A stretch of DNA of 64,000 nucleotides, from assembly GCF_022347205.1 (NCBI RefSeq), contig NZ_JAKRNE010000006.1, positions 1-64,000 on the forward strand. Direction: 5' to 3'. Each line of letters begins with the position of its first letter. Position 1 is the stretch's first letter. The position numbers and the translations under genes were made by a program. This stretch comes from Corynebacterium sp. ACRPO (lineage in GTDB: Bacteria > Actinomycetota > Actinomycetes > Mycobacteriales > Mycobacteriaceae). Below the pieces are notes generated by a model. It saw nothing but the letters and a program-made list of their open reading frames with translations. It was not told the DNA's origin and did not search any database. This document shows positions 47,558 to 56,126 of this stretch, in pieces.

Positions 47558-47605
47558 ACGGGCCGAATCGCTGCATTTGAAGTAAATGCAGGTCATCGAC
47601 CCGTT
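47558..47605 (-). terminator. Element-encoded terminator replacing that of tRNA-Pro
   Basis: On the minus strand AACGGG...CTGCATTT / AAATGCAG...CCCGTT forms an interrupted hairpin (outer 6 bp, inner 8 bp, bulged middle) ending in TTTCTTTT. It lies 4 bp beyond the tRNA CCA and would restore transcript termination after integration. It can also fold in the int direction. Confidence 0.7.
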
Positions 47606-47608
47606 GAT

Positions 47609-47686
<78 letters not shown>

Positions 47687-47764
47687 GCGTTCCGCCTTGA
47701 AAAGCGGTACCTGGATACTTTAACGCAAGCTGAGCGCAATCAACAAAACGGCAGGTGGCTGGGT

Positions 47765-48655
47765 TTAGTCCACCTCGGTGATTTTCAGCAGTGTGGCGGA
47801 AGGGCGGCAGAAGAGGCGCACTGGGGCGAATTTGGAGGTACCCAGACCATTGGAAACATGCATCTTCATCGGGCCGAAGTCGTGGAGACCCTGCACGCGG
47901 TCGCGATCGATGCCACAATTGGTTACCAGCGCGCGGGAACCGGGCAGGCAGATCTGGCCGCCGTGAGTGTGGCCGGACAGGGAAAGTTGGTAGCCATCGT
48001 CCGCGAACTTTTCCAGCACGCGGGGCTCGGGGGCGTGGAGGAGCGCTAGGGACAAGTCGGCGTCCTCGTTGGGCGGGCCGGCGATTTCGGAGTAGTCATC
48101 CAGATCGTGGTGCGGATCGTCCACGCCGGCGGCGGCAAGGCGGACGTTGCCTACCTTGAATTCATGGCGGGCCTGATTGGCATCGCGCCAGCCGTGCTCC
48201 AAGAAGGCGGCGCGCATGCCGCGCCACGGCAAGTCCACATAGGAGGGCTCGCGCTTTTTGCCCAGCAGATACTTGAAGGGATTGACCGGCTGCGGCGCCC
48301 AGTAGTCATTGGTGCCAAAAACAAAGAGGCCGGGTCGGGCCAGCAACGGGCCGAGAGCGCGCAACGTATCGGGAACGGCCTGCTGATCGGAGAGATTATC
48401 GCCAGTGTTGACCACGAGGTCCGGCTCCAGGGCGTCGAGGGCAGACACCCAGGCAATCTTGGTCTCTTGGCCGGGGATCATATGCAGATCGGACAGATGC
48501 AGCAGCCGAAATTCCGGCTTGCCGCGCAGCGTGCCCTTGGGCAGGAGGGGGAGCGTATATTCCTTGAGCTCGAATTTGGTCAGTTCGCTATAGCCCCATG
48601 CCGCGGCGCCCAGGCCGGCAGCGGTGAGGCCGCCAAGAATACGTAAAAGTTTCAC
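47765..48655 (-). CDS. Membrane-anchored metallophosphoesterase
   Basis: A 296-aa protein with an N-terminal membrane anchor (LLRILGGLTAAGLGAAAWGY). The calcineurin-like motifs are HLSDLHM, NTGDNLS, FGTNDYW (the GNHD equivalent), LLHAPEP and SGHTHGGQ, which bind two metals. Related YaeI/YkuE proteins act on phosphate esters at the membrane, but the substrate is unknown. GTG 48655 is supported by TAGTGT 7 nt upstream. It is divergent from yqeY. Confidence 0.88.
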   Translation of the reverse strand: MKLLRILGGLTAAGLGAAAWGYSELTKFELKEYTLPLLPKGTLRGKPEFRLLHLSDLHMIPGQETKIAWVSALDALEPDLVVNTGDNLSDQQAVPDTLRALGPLLARPGLFVFGTNDYWAPQPVNPFKYLLGKKREPSYVDLPWRGMRAAFLEHGWRDANQARHEFKVGNVRLAAAGVDDPHHDLDDYSEIAGPPNEDADLSLALLHAPEPRVLEKFADDGYQLSLSGHTHGGQICLPGSRALVTNCGIDRDRVQGLHDFGPMKMHVSNGLGTSKFAPVRLFCRPSATLLKITEVD

Positions 48656-48688
48656 GGCTACCACACTACCTCGCGTACATTGATAGGC

Positions 48689-49153
48689 ATGAGCGAGCTA
48701 AAGCAAACCATCCGTGCAGATCTGAAAACCGCAATGAAGGCGAAGGAGAAGCAGCGCACCAGCGCCATCCGCGCCTTGCTGGCCGCCATCCAGGCCGAGG
48801 AGACCAATGGTTCCCGGCATGAGCTGGAGGACGCCGATATCCTCAAGGTGATTGCGCGCGAAATCAAAAAGCGCCGCGAGTCCGCCGAGGTTTATGAGGA
48901 CAACGGCCGTCCGGAGCTGGCGGAAGCCGAGCTTGCCGACGTCCCCTTCTTCGAGGCCTACCAACCCCGCCAGCTGGACGAGTCCGAGCTGCAAGCTTTG
49001 GTGAAGGAATCTATCGCGGAGGTTGAGGCCGAAAACGGCGAAGCACCCACCATGAAGCAGATGGGTGCAGTAATGAAGGTGGCCAATGCCAAGGCCGCCG
49101 GCCAGGCGGATGGCAAGCGCCTGTCCGCCGAGGTCAAGTCCCAGCTGAGCTAA
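48689..49153 (+). CDS. GatB/YqeY domain protein
   Basis: A 154-aa helical protein. The N-terminal part (LKQTIRADLKTAMKAKEKQRTSAIRALLAAI) and the GatB-like tail (MKQMGAVMKVANAKAAGQADGKRLSAEVK) cover the family's full length. Related proteins may have tRNA-dependent roles, not established. ATG 48689 follows TACATT (48676-48681) by 7 nt, so the transcript is probably leaderless. A motif copy (48931) encodes ELADV. Confidence 0.9.
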   Translation: MSELKQTIRADLKTAMKAKEKQRTSAIRALLAAIQAEETNGSRHELEDADILKVIAREIKKRRESAEVYEDNGRPELAEAELADVPFFEAYQPRQLDESELQALVKESIAEVEAENGEAPTMKQMGAVMKVANAKAAGQADGKRLSAEVKSQLS

Positions 49154-49180
49154 AGCGGGCGAGACCGCAACGGGCGAGGC

Positions 49181-51688
49181 TTAGCGGCCAAGCAGGCTGC
49201 GGACGTCGTTGGCAAAGCTATCGATGTCCTCTTGGCGGATGCCAAAGTCTTCCGGCGAGAACCCGCCGCCGGTACCGCCACCGCCGTTCCCCGTTCCACC
49301 GCCTGTGCCGCCAGTCGAGCGGCCCGGGCTCGTAGCACCGTCGGCATTTCCGCCGCCGGTGCTATTTTGTGCGCCGGTGGAGTTGGCGTCGGCCACGCCG
49401 GAGGAGGGGGATTGGGAGGCCCCGGCGCCGTCGGAAAGCTGCAGCGTAATCTCCGCGCCCTTCTTCTTGCCGTCCTTGCCGGTAATCGCGCGAACCACGC
49501 GGCCATAAGGAACATTGCCGCCGATGACCCGGGAGGTCTTGACCACGTAGCCCTTGGACTCCAAGGTCTGGCGGGCCTCGGCCTCGGACTTGCCGCGCAG
49601 GCTATCAAGGGTCTTATCGGCCGTGGTGCCGTTGTCGTACTTCTTGTTGTAGTTCGGCAGTCCGGCCTTGGTCGCTATCGGCAGCTGCGTAGCCATGCTG
49701 AAGAAGGTCTGCGCCGGTTCCAAGCCGCCGTAGAGGTTGCCCCAACCCGCGCACTGGCGCACCGGCCCGGTACACAGCGGGACGGTGGAGGTGCCATCGT
49801 TATAGATATACGGCGCGGCGGAAATGCCCTCGTTGAATCCCAAGAATGCGGAGGACTGGTTGGACTCGGTGGTGCCGGTCTTGGCCGCGATTGGGCTGGA
49901 GTAACCGGCCGCCTGGGCGGCATCCTTGGCGGTGCCTTGCTTGGCGTCCTCGGACAGGGCATTGCTCATCGCGCGGGCTACGTCCTTATCAACGGCCTGC
50001 TCACACGGGGTTTCCTTGAGATAGACCTCGTTGCCTTCCTTATCCGTAACCTGGGAGATGGGGTTGGGCTCGCACCACTTGCCATCCGCGGCCAGCGTGG
50101 CACCCACATTGGAAAGCTCCAGCGGGTTGACCTGGTCCGGGCCCAAGGTGAAGGAACCGGAGTTGGCGTCCTTGGTGTGCTGGGCAATCGAGGTGTCTTT
50201 ATCAAAGCTGCCCTTGTCATCGTAGGAGCGCAGGCCCAAACGAACGGCCATATCGACGATGGGTGCCACGCCTACCTGCTCCGTGAGCTTGATAAACGGC
50301 GTATTGGGGGAGTGTGCCAGCGCTTCCTGCAGCGTCATCGTGGCCTTATAGGAACCAGCGTTTTCCACGCAGTAGCGGTCCGCCGGGCAGCCGGCGGCGC
50401 CGCCGTGGCCCAGGCCTTCCGCCTCGTAGCGGGTGGGCACATTCACGGTGTTTTTGATGCCATAGCCCGCTTCGAGCGCGGCCGCGGCGGTAAAGACCTT
50501 AAAGACGGAACCTGCACCGTTGCCCACTAAGGAGTAAGGCTGCGGCAGGATGGTCTCATTTTTATCTAGGTCCAGGCCGTAATCGCGCGAGGAGACCATG
50601 GCCAGCACCTTGCGGTCCGACCTGCCGGGCTTGATGACGTTCATGACTTCAGCCACGCCCTGGGCATCCGGATTGGTGTGGCTTTGTACTGACTCGAGGG
50701 CCTTGTCTTGCACCGTTGGATCCAGCGTGGTTTTGATGGTGTAGCCGCCGCGCGCTAGCTGATCCTCGCTAATGCCCTTTTTATCCAGGTATTTCAGCAC
50801 ATAATCACAGAAGAAACCGCGGTCGCCGGCGCCGATGCAGCCATTGGCCAGCGTTTTGGGCTTCTTGCCGACGCCCAGCTTCTCCCCCTTATACTTATCC
50901 GCTTCCTGTTGCTTGATATGGCCATTATCCGCCATGGATTGCAGGACTAGGTTGCGCCGCTCGGTTACTTCCTCGGCGTTGGTATAGGGATTGAGGCGCT
51001 CAGAGGATTGGACCATGCCGGCCAGCATCGCTGCCTGCGGCACCGTGAGCTCGGAAGCATGCGTGTCAAAGTAGGTGCGGGCCGCCGCCTCGACGCCATA
51101 GGCGTGGTTACCAAAAGACACCAGGTTGAGATAATTGGTGAGGATGTCATCCTTATCCAATTCCGCATCCATCTTGGTGGCCATGCGCATCTCGCGCAGC
51201 TTGCGGGCCACGGATTGCTCGGTGGCCGCGGCGCGCTCTTCATCGGTGGTGGCAGAGACTAGCAACAGGTAGTTCTTGACGTACTGCTGATCGATGGTGG
51301 AAGCGCCCTGGGAGACGCCGCCCGACGTCAGGTTTGTCCATAGCGCGCGGAAATTTCCCTGGAAGTCCACGCCTTCGTGATCATAAAAGCGCTCGTCCTC
51401 AATGGAGACGATGGCGTTTTTCATGGCCTTAGAGATCTTCTTGCTCTCTACCGGGTGGCGGCGTTGGCTGAAGACATAAGCCATGTCCTTGCCCTTGGCG
51501 TCTTTGATTGTGGTGACGCCTGGGATATTGCCGGCAGTCAGATCTTGCAGGTCAGATTGCATGGTTTCGTTAGTGCGGGCAATCGCCACACCGGAAATGC
51601 CCGCGAAGGGGGCAAGAGCCAGGGCGATGAGCGCGCCTACCAAGACCGTAGACAGGGCTATCTTGGCCAAAGATTTGATGACAGTCAC
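49181..51688 (-). CDS. Class A penicillin-binding protein with PASTA domain
   Basis: A bifunctional peptidoglycan synthase of 835 aa. After an N-terminal membrane anchor comes the GT51 transglycosylase (EDERFYDHEGVDFQG, GASTIDQQYVKN). The transpeptidase has SVFK (SxxK, in GAGSVFKVF), SPN (SxN) and AAKTGTTES (KTG). A PASTA domain (LRGKSEAEARQTLESKGY) is followed by a Gly/Ser/Thr-rich tail. It corresponds to the PBP1 gene divergent from whcA in C. glutamicum. GTG 51688 is supported by TAGTGT 7 nt upstream. Confidence 0.93.
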   Translation of the reverse strand: MTVIKSLAKIALSTVLVGALIALALAPFAGISGVAIARTNETMQSDLQDLTAGNIPGVTTIKDAKGKDMAYVFSQRRHPVESKKISKAMKNAIVSIEDERFYDHEGVDFQGNFRALWTNLTSGGVSQGASTIDQQYVKNYLLLVSATTDEERAAATEQSVARKLREMRMATKMDAELDKDDILTNYLNLVSFGNHAYGVEAAARTYFDTHASELTVPQAAMLAGMVQSSERLNPYTNAEEVTERRNLVLQSMADNGHIKQQEADKYKGEKLGVGKKPKTLANGCIGAGDRGFFCDYVLKYLDKKGISEDQLARGGYTIKTTLDPTVQDKALESVQSHTNPDAQGVAEVMNVIKPGRSDRKVLAMVSSRDYGLDLDKNETILPQPYSLVGNGAGSVFKVFTAAAALEAGYGIKNTVNVPTRYEAEGLGHGGAAGCPADRYCVENAGSYKATMTLQEALAHSPNTPFIKLTEQVGVAPIVDMAVRLGLRSYDDKGSFDKDTSIAQHTKDANSGSFTLGPDQVNPLELSNVGATLAADGKWCEPNPISQVTDKEGNEVYLKETPCEQAVDKDVARAMSNALSEDAKQGTAKDAAQAAGYSSPIAAKTGTTESNQSSAFLGFNEGISAAPYIYNDGTSTVPLCTGPVRQCAGWGNLYGGLEPAQTFFSMATQLPIATKAGLPNYNKKYDNGTTADKTLDSLRGKSEAEARQTLESKGYVVKTSRVIGGNVPYGRVVRAITGKDGKKKGAEITLQLSDGAGASQSPSSGVADANSTGAQNSTGGGNADGATSPGRSTGGTGGGTGNGGGGTGGGFSPEDFGIRQEDIDSFANDVRSLLGR

Positions 51689-51832
51689 GCCCCATACACT
51701 ACGTGGTTGCCCTTGGTAGGTGGAAGATCACTCGCACCCCCTAAAGTGTGACGTGTTAGACAATCTTCTACCTGGATGAATAGACTCAGATGCGTTACAT
51801 AGTATTCCGTCTGGGAAGGAGCACACTCACCC

Positions 51833-52156
51833 ATGACCGTTCGTGTGAAGACTGCTGGAATGTCTAATACAGCCCGAAATCCCGAGCGTGGTGAGTGGGT
51901 CACCCAGGCCAAATGCCGCAAGGGCGACCCGGATGCCCTATTTGTTCGCGGTGCGGAACAGCGCAAGGCGGCCGTCATTTGCCGCCACTGCCCAGTGCTG
52001 ACCGAATGCCGCGCTGACGCCCTGGATAATCGCGTCGAGTTCGGTGTTTGGGGCGGGCTGACCGAGCGCCAGCGCCGAGCTCTGCTGCGCAAGAACCCCC
52101 ACATCACGGACTGGGCCCACTACTTGGCCCAAGGCGGCGAGCTCGTCGGCATTTAA
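51833..52156 (+). CDS. whcA: WhiB-family iron-sulfur regulator, WhcA-like
   Basis: A 107-aa protein with the four Cys that bind a [4Fe-4S] cluster (Cys28, Cys50, Cys53, Cys59: KCRKGDPDALF...CRHCPVLTEC), the GVWGG turn and a basic C-terminus. In C. glutamicum the gene in this position, whcA, modulates the oxidative stress response. The symbol rests on synteny. A GGAAGGAGC ribosome site precedes the ATG by ~11 nt. Confidence 0.85.
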   Translation: MTVRVKTAGMSNTARNPERGEWVTQAKCRKGDPDALFVRGAEQRKAAVICRHCPVLTECRADALDNRVEFGVWGGLTERQRRALLRKNPHITDWAHYLAQGGELVGI

Positions 52157-52201
52157 GAATTTAGACGGCATAGTGCGTATTTAATAGTTAGAATGGACCC
52201 C

Positions 52202-52360
52202 ATGACTAAATGGGAATACGCAACCGCACCTGTCCTTACCCACGCCACCAAGCAGATCCTCGATTCTTGGGGTGAAGATGGCTGGGAACTGGTCACCGTC
52301 ACCCCGGGCCCTAACCCGGAAAACGTCGTGGCCTACTTCAAGCGCGAGGTGGCAGAGTAA
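52202..52360 (+). CDS. Small DUF4177-like protein (52 aa)
   Basis: A frame not long enough for most predictors, starting MTKWEYATAPVLTHATKQILDS and containing GEDGWELVTVTPGP, typical of DUF4177. It ends in TAA directly followed by the ATG of the RidA gene. TAGAAT (52189-52194) lies 7 nt before its ATG, so it is a leaderless first gene of the operon. Function unknown. Confidence 0.82.
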   Translation: MTKWEYATAPVLTHATKQILDSWGEDGWELVTVTPGPNPENVVAYFKREVAE

Positions 52361-52819
52361 ATGGGCTTTCATGCTCGCTTGCGGGAGCTGGGGTATGAGC
52401 TGCCGGGCGTCGCCAAGCCGCTGGCTTCCTATGTGCCGGCCGTGCGCGTGGGTGATCAGGTCTGGACCTCTGGCCAGCTTCCCCTCGTGGAAGGCGCCCT
52501 GCCGCTCACCGGCAAGGTTGGCGCCGAAGTCACCACGGAACAAGCCCAGGAACAGGCCCGTATCGCGGCGCTGAATGCTCTTGCCGCTATCGATGCCGAA
52601 GTTGGCCTGGACAATGTCTCCCGCGTGGTAAAAATCGTGGGGTTTGTGGCCTCCGATCCGGCCTATGCAGACCAACCGGTAGTTATCAATGGTGCCTCCG
52701 ATTTCATCGGTGAGGTTTTTGGGGATGCTGGAAAGCATGCTCGCTCCGCTGTGGGCGTAGCTGCGTTGCCTAAAAACGCCCCGGTAGAGATCGAACTAAT
52801 CGTAGAAATTGCTGCTTGA
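52361..52819 (+). CDS. RidA-family protein (enamine/imine deaminase-like)
   Basis: A 152-aa YjgF/YER057c/UK114 protein. The family core is visible in VGDQVWTSGQLPLVEG, EQARIAALNALAAIDAEVG, FIGEVFGDAGKHARSAVGVAALPKNAPVEIELI. It contains the conserved Arg of the ARSAVGV segment. Such proteins deaminate reactive enamines formed by PLP enzymes. Its start directly abuts the previous stop. Confidence 0.9.
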   Translation: MGFHARLRELGYELPGVAKPLASYVPAVRVGDQVWTSGQLPLVEGALPLTGKVGAEVTTEQAQEQARIAALNALAAIDAEVGLDNVSRVVKIVGFVASDPAYADQPVVINGASDFIGEVFGDAGKHARSAVGVAALPKNAPVEIELIVEIAA

Positions 52820-52837
52820 TCGGATAGGCTAGTAACT

Positions 52838-53653
52838 ATGGAGCACCCCGCATATAGTCAATTGCGTCCCGTCAGCCAGTCCGTTGGCGTAGTCCTTTGT
52901 GATAACCCCAGCTACACCGCCCTTGAGGGTACGAATACGTGGATTATTCGCGCCGCTGAAGACTCTCGGGCGATCGTCGTGGATCCGGGCCCCGAGGATG
53001 AAGGCCATCTCAACGTTGTGCACCGCAACGCAGGTGAGGTGGCTTTGATTTTGATTACCCACCGCCATGATGACCACGCTTCGGGCGCACAACGCTTGCG
53101 GCAGATGACCGGCGCCCCCATCCGCGCCTTCGATCCGAGCTACTGCAATGGTGCCGAGGCCCTCCAGGACGGCGAGTACATCTCCCTCGATGGCATCACC
53201 CCAAGTCTCGAGGTCGTGCACACCCCAGGGCATACTGCGGATTCTACCTGCTTCTTTGTGTGGAGCGGCGAGGTAGCAAATTCCCGCCTCGAAGGCATTA
53301 TCTCCGGTGACACCATCGCCGGCCGCCACACCGTTCTCCTTTCGGAGACGGACGGTAACTTGGCCGATTACCTGCAGACCCTCGACACCTTGGAAGAGCG
53401 CGGTAAGGATATTGCGCTGTTCCCGGGACACGGACCAGACTTGGATGACACCTCTCAGGTGGCCCGCAAGTACATTGACCGCCGCCACTACCGCCTTGAC
53501 CAGATTAAGGAGATCCGCTCCCGCCTAGGCGATGATGTAGATCTGAATACCCTGGTCAACGAGATGTATGACGATGTGGACCCGGTGCTGCGCCACGCTG
53601 CGGAGCAGTCCACGCGCACCGCGCTGAAGTACTTGGACGGCGAGGCTAAATAA
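52838..53653 (+). CDS. Metallo-beta-lactamase-fold hydrolase
   Basis: A 271-aa protein with the metal motif THRHDDHASG, the downstream His in HTPGHTADS, the Asp in IISGDTIAG and FPGHGPD. A winged-helix-like C-terminal segment (RRHYRLDQIKEI...) resembles LACTB2-type enzymes. TAGGCT (52825-52830) lies 7 nt before the ATG. A terminator follows. The substrate is unknown; LACTB2-like members can act on RNA or thioesters. Confidence 0.88.
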   Translation: MEHPAYSQLRPVSQSVGVVLCDNPSYTALEGTNTWIIRAAEDSRAIVVDPGPEDEGHLNVVHRNAGEVALILITHRHDDHASGAQRLRQMTGAPIRAFDPSYCNGAEALQDGEYISLDGITPSLEVVHTPGHTADSTCFFVWSGEVANSRLEGIISGDTIAGRHTVLLSETDGNLADYLQTLDTLEERGKDIALFPGHGPDLDDTSQVARKYIDRRHYRLDQIKEIRSRLGDDVDLNTLVNEMYDDVDPVLRHAAEQSTRTALKYLDGEAK

Positions 53654-53667
53654 GCCTATCTCCATTC

Positions 53668-53701
53668 GCCCCTCTTCCTTTTTGGTGGGAAGAGGGGCTT
53701 A
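53668..53701 (+). terminator. Terminator after the MBL hydrolase gene
   Basis: An 11-bp perfect stem GCCCCTCTTCC / GGAAGAGGGGC with a 9-nt loop is followed by TTAATTGTT. Confidence 0.85.
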
Positions 53702-53742
53702 ATTGTTCTGTGGGCTGAGGCAGGAGGCGCGCAGGGTCAACG

Positions 53743-53796
53743 TGTGGCCACGGTATGGCCCGCAGGCAGTGCGGTGTGGAGCGTACCGTGGCCACA
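53743..53796. repeat. 13-bp perfect inverted repeat in the MBL-glxR gap
   Basis: TGTGGCCACGGTA (53743-53755) and TACCGTGGCCACA (53784-53796) flank a 28-bp GC-rich spacer. It lies between two terminators in opposite orientation, with no gene in the 219-bp gap. It could be a protein-binding site, an sRNA hairpin or an IS remnant. Confidence 0.6.
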
Positions 53797-53837
53797 AGTG
53801 TGGTGTGGAACTGGTTAAGGGGTGTAAAACCAGCGAA

Positions 53838-53855
53838 ACCCCGCCGAGGCGGGGT
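53838..53855 (-). terminator. Terminator of glxR
   Basis: On the minus strand ACCCCGCC-TC-GGCGGGGT is followed by TTCGCTGGTTTT, 17 bp beyond the glxR stop. The T-run is imperfect. Confidence 0.75.
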
Positions 53856-53872
53856 CGTGAGCCGGCGCGGTC

Positions 53873-54556
53873 TTAGCGAGCGCGGCGGGCGAGGTGCTCG
53901 GTATCGACGATGAGCACGGACTTGCCCTCGAGGCGGATCCAACCGCGGTGCGCGAAGGTGGCCAGCGCCTTGTTGACGGTCTCACGGGAAGCGCCCACCA
54001 GCTGGGCAATCTCTTCCTGGGTGAGGTCGTGGTTCACGCGCAGGGCGCTGCCTTCCTGGACGCCGAAGCGGTTAGCCAGCTGCAGCAAGGTCTTTGCCAC
54101 GCGGCCCGGAACGTCGGTGAAGATGAGGTCAGCCAGGTTAGCGTTGGTGCGGCGCAGGCGGCGAGCCAGCACGCGCAGCAGCTGCTGGGCGATTTCGGGA
54201 TGGTCGCCTACCCACTTCTTGAGCAGCTCGGAGTTCATGGTGGCTGCCTGAACCTCGGTCACGCACACTGCGGAAGAGGTGCGCGGGCCCGGATCGAAGA
54301 TGGACAGCTCGCCAAACATATCGGATGGGCCCATGACGGTCAGGAGGTTTTCGCGGCCATCCGGGGCGTGGCGGGCGAGCTTAATCTTGCCCGAGGTGAT
54401 GATGTACAAGCGGTCACCGGGCTCGCCTTCGTCGAAGATGGTGGTTCCGCGCGGGTAGCGCACGGTCTCCATCTGCTCGATTAGGTGCTGCACTGCAACG
54501 GGATCAACGCCTTGGAAGATTCCGGCGCGGGAGAGGATGTCCTGTACGCCTTCCAC
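53873..54556 (-). CDS. glxR: CRP/FNR-type global regulator GlxR
   Basis: A 227-aa protein, the length of C. glutamicum GlxR. The cAMP-binding jelly roll contains [17 protein letters not shown] and [17 protein letters not shown]. The DNA-recognition helix-turn-helix is [20 protein letters not shown]. GlxR is the cAMP-dependent global regulator of carbon metabolism in corynebacteria. The ~220-bp upstream region (to the small membrane gene) includes AGTGAAATTTTGTCACA at 54700-54716, a GlxR-like palindrome with one extra central base, so autoregulation is possible but not shown. Confidence 0.95.
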   Translation of the reverse strand: MEGVQDILSRAGIFQGVDPVAVQHLIEQMETVRYPRGTTIFDEGEPGDRLYIITSGKIKLARHAPDGRENLLTVMGPSDMFGELSIFDPGPRTSSAVCVTEVQAATMNSELLKKWVGDHPEIAQQLLRVLARRLRRTNANLADLIFTDVPGRVAKTLLQLANRFGVQEGSALRVNHDLTQEEIAQLVGASRETVNKALATFAHRGWIRLEGKSVLIVDTEHLARRAR

Positions 54557-54778
54557 GTTTTACTCCTTGGATGTCGACTACGAAAGTCCATAGATGAGCC
54601 TGTGCCACATCTGGGTGCGGTCTTTCATGCACTCGACAATGCGGAACAAGCGGGGTCACTGTGTAACGCGTTTCATCTTACAGTGTAATTGATCACTTTT
54701 GGTACTTCAGTGAAATTTTGTCACACTATAGAAACTCTACTCGTGCTAGGGCACGGTTCAGGCCAGCAGTTTTCCGGC

Positions 54779-54868
54779 CTAGTCAGCAAAAACGACTGCC
54801 TCAAGCTTTTCCATCAGGAGGGCGAAAAGGGCGATGGCAAGTGGTACCAGAATCACGAGTGAAATCAT
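54779..54868 (-). CDS. 29-aa hydrophobic membrane peptide
   Basis: The minus-strand frame MISLVILVPLAIALFALLMEKL ends EAVVFAD-stop. It is one membrane segment with an acidic tail, preceded by AGGAAAAC as a ribosome site. It lies upstream of glxR and divergent from nth. The gene is too short for routine prediction, but its composition, ribosome site and start/stop look real. Function unknown. Confidence 0.65.
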   Translation of the reverse strand: MISLVILVPLAIALFALLMEKLEAVVFAD

Positions 54869-54896
54869 GTTTTCCTAGTCTACTAAGCTAAACCCC

Positions 54897-55553
54897 ATGA
54901 ATTCAGCACTGTCAGCGGCCAGCGCGCCGGAGCTGCGCGCACCGGAGATAAATCGGCGTTTGGCGCAGGAGTACCCGGATGCACGGTGTGCCTTGGATTA
55001 TGACTCCCCGCTGCAGCTGCTCGTTGCCACCGTTCTTTCTGCGCAATGTACGGATGAACGCGTGAATTCGGTGACCCCTGAACTCTTTGCCCGCTACCCA
55101 GAGGCGGCGGATTATGCGGCTGCGCAGCGCTCGGACTTGGAGAGCATCCTGCGGCCGTTGGGCTTTCAGCGCGCCAAGGCAGGTCACCTTTTGGGCATCG
55201 GGGAGAAGCTGGTGGCAGATTTTGAAGGGCAGGTACCGCGCACGGTCAAAGAACTGACCAGCCTGCCCGGCGTCGGGCGCAAGACCGCACTGGTGGTGCT
55301 CGGAAATGCCTTCGGGGTCCCCGGACTGACCGTGGATACGCACTTCGGCCGCCTCATGCAGCGGCTCGGGCTGACAGGGGAGAAGACGCCGGTCAAGATT
55401 GAGCGGGACATCGCAAAGCTCGTGCCGGAAGAAGAGTGGACGATGTTTTCACACCGCGTCATCTTCCACGGGCGCCAGGTATGTCACGCGCGCACGCCGG
55501 AGTGCGATGCATGCGTTCTGCGGGATATGTGTCCAGCCGCTCGTGGGCGCTAG
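54897..55553 (+). CDS. nth: Endonuclease III
   Basis: A DNA glycosylase/AP lyase for oxidised pyrimidines, 218 aa. The HhH motif is LPGVGRKTA with catalytic Lys129, followed by the GPD-loop Asp147 (TVDTHFGR). The [4Fe-4S] loop has Cys196, 203, 206 and 212 in the usual spacing. ATG 54897 has TAAGCT 7 nt upstream. The tlpA promoter box overlaps its stop codon. Confidence 0.96.
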   Translation: MNSALSAASAPELRAPEINRRLAQEYPDARCALDYDSPLQLLVATVLSAQCTDERVNSVTPELFARYPEAADYAAAQRSDLESILRPLGFQRAKAGHLLGIGEKLVADFEGQVPRTVKELTSLPGVGRKTALVVLGNAFGVPGLTVDTHFGRLMQRLGLTGEKTPVKIERDIAKLVPEEEWTMFSHRVIFHGRQVCHARTPECDACVLRDMCPAARGR

Positions 55554-55562
55554 GCTAACGGT

Positions 55563-56126
55563 ATGAAGAACTACGTCCTTGGCACGGTAATTGCCGCGAT
55601 CCTGATTGCCGTCATTGCGGTAGCTGGGGTCTCGCAGTTGCGGGGTGGGGACGGATCCGAGGAGGCGTCGCGAAGCGAGGCTTCCCCGCAAGAAGTCCCG
55701 CAGCGCCCAGACTGCCCGGCCGGCGCCGTGGCTGGGGTAGAGCTGGAGTGCCTAGGCGGTGCGGCCGCCGGAAAGCCCGCCGATGAAGGCGTCAGCGTGG
55801 TTAACGTGTGGGCGTGGTGGTGCGAGCCGTGCCGCGCGGAACTTCCCTACCTGCAGGATGTGGCGGAAGCGCACCCAGACTGGCAGGTTGTGGGCGTGCA
55901 CGCGGATAAGAATGCGGGAAATGGTGCAGCTTTCTTAAATGACCTGGGCGTGGAGCTGCCGAGCTTCCAGGATTCGGATAATAAACTTGCCGGTGAGCTG
56001 GGCCTGCCGGGCGTGGTGCCGGTGACCGTGGTGTTAAAGGACGGTGAGGTGCGCAAGCAATTTGCGCAACCGTTTAGCTCCGCAGCGGAGATTGAAAAGG
56101 CCGTGGAGGAGGCGATTGCGGCATGA
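55563..56126 (+). CDS. TlpA-like membrane-anchored thioredoxin
   Basis: A 187-aa protein with an N-terminal membrane anchor (VLGTVIAAILIAVIAVAGV), a short charged linker and a thioredoxin fold with the active site WAWWCEPCRAELP and cis-Pro context GVVPVTVV. It probably reduces exported proteins or cytochrome precursors. TAGGCT lies 6 nt before the ATG, overlapping the nth stop. Its 3' end overlaps the NUDIX gene by 4 bp. Confidence 0.92.
   Translation: MKNYVLGTVIAAILIAVIAVAGVSQLRGGDGSEEASRSEASPQEVPQRPDCPAGAVAGVELECLGGAAAGKPADEGVSVVNVWAWWCEPCRAELPYLQDVAEAHPDWQVVGVHADKNAGNGAAFLNDLGVELPSFQDSDNKLAGELGLPGVVPVTVVLKDGEVRKQFAQPFSSAAEIEKAVEEAIAA

Noticed and set aside
54700..54716. GlxR autoregulatory site AGTGAAATTTTGTCACA
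   Set aside because: Seven instead of six bases separate GTGA and TCAC, so I do not list it as a confirmed site.
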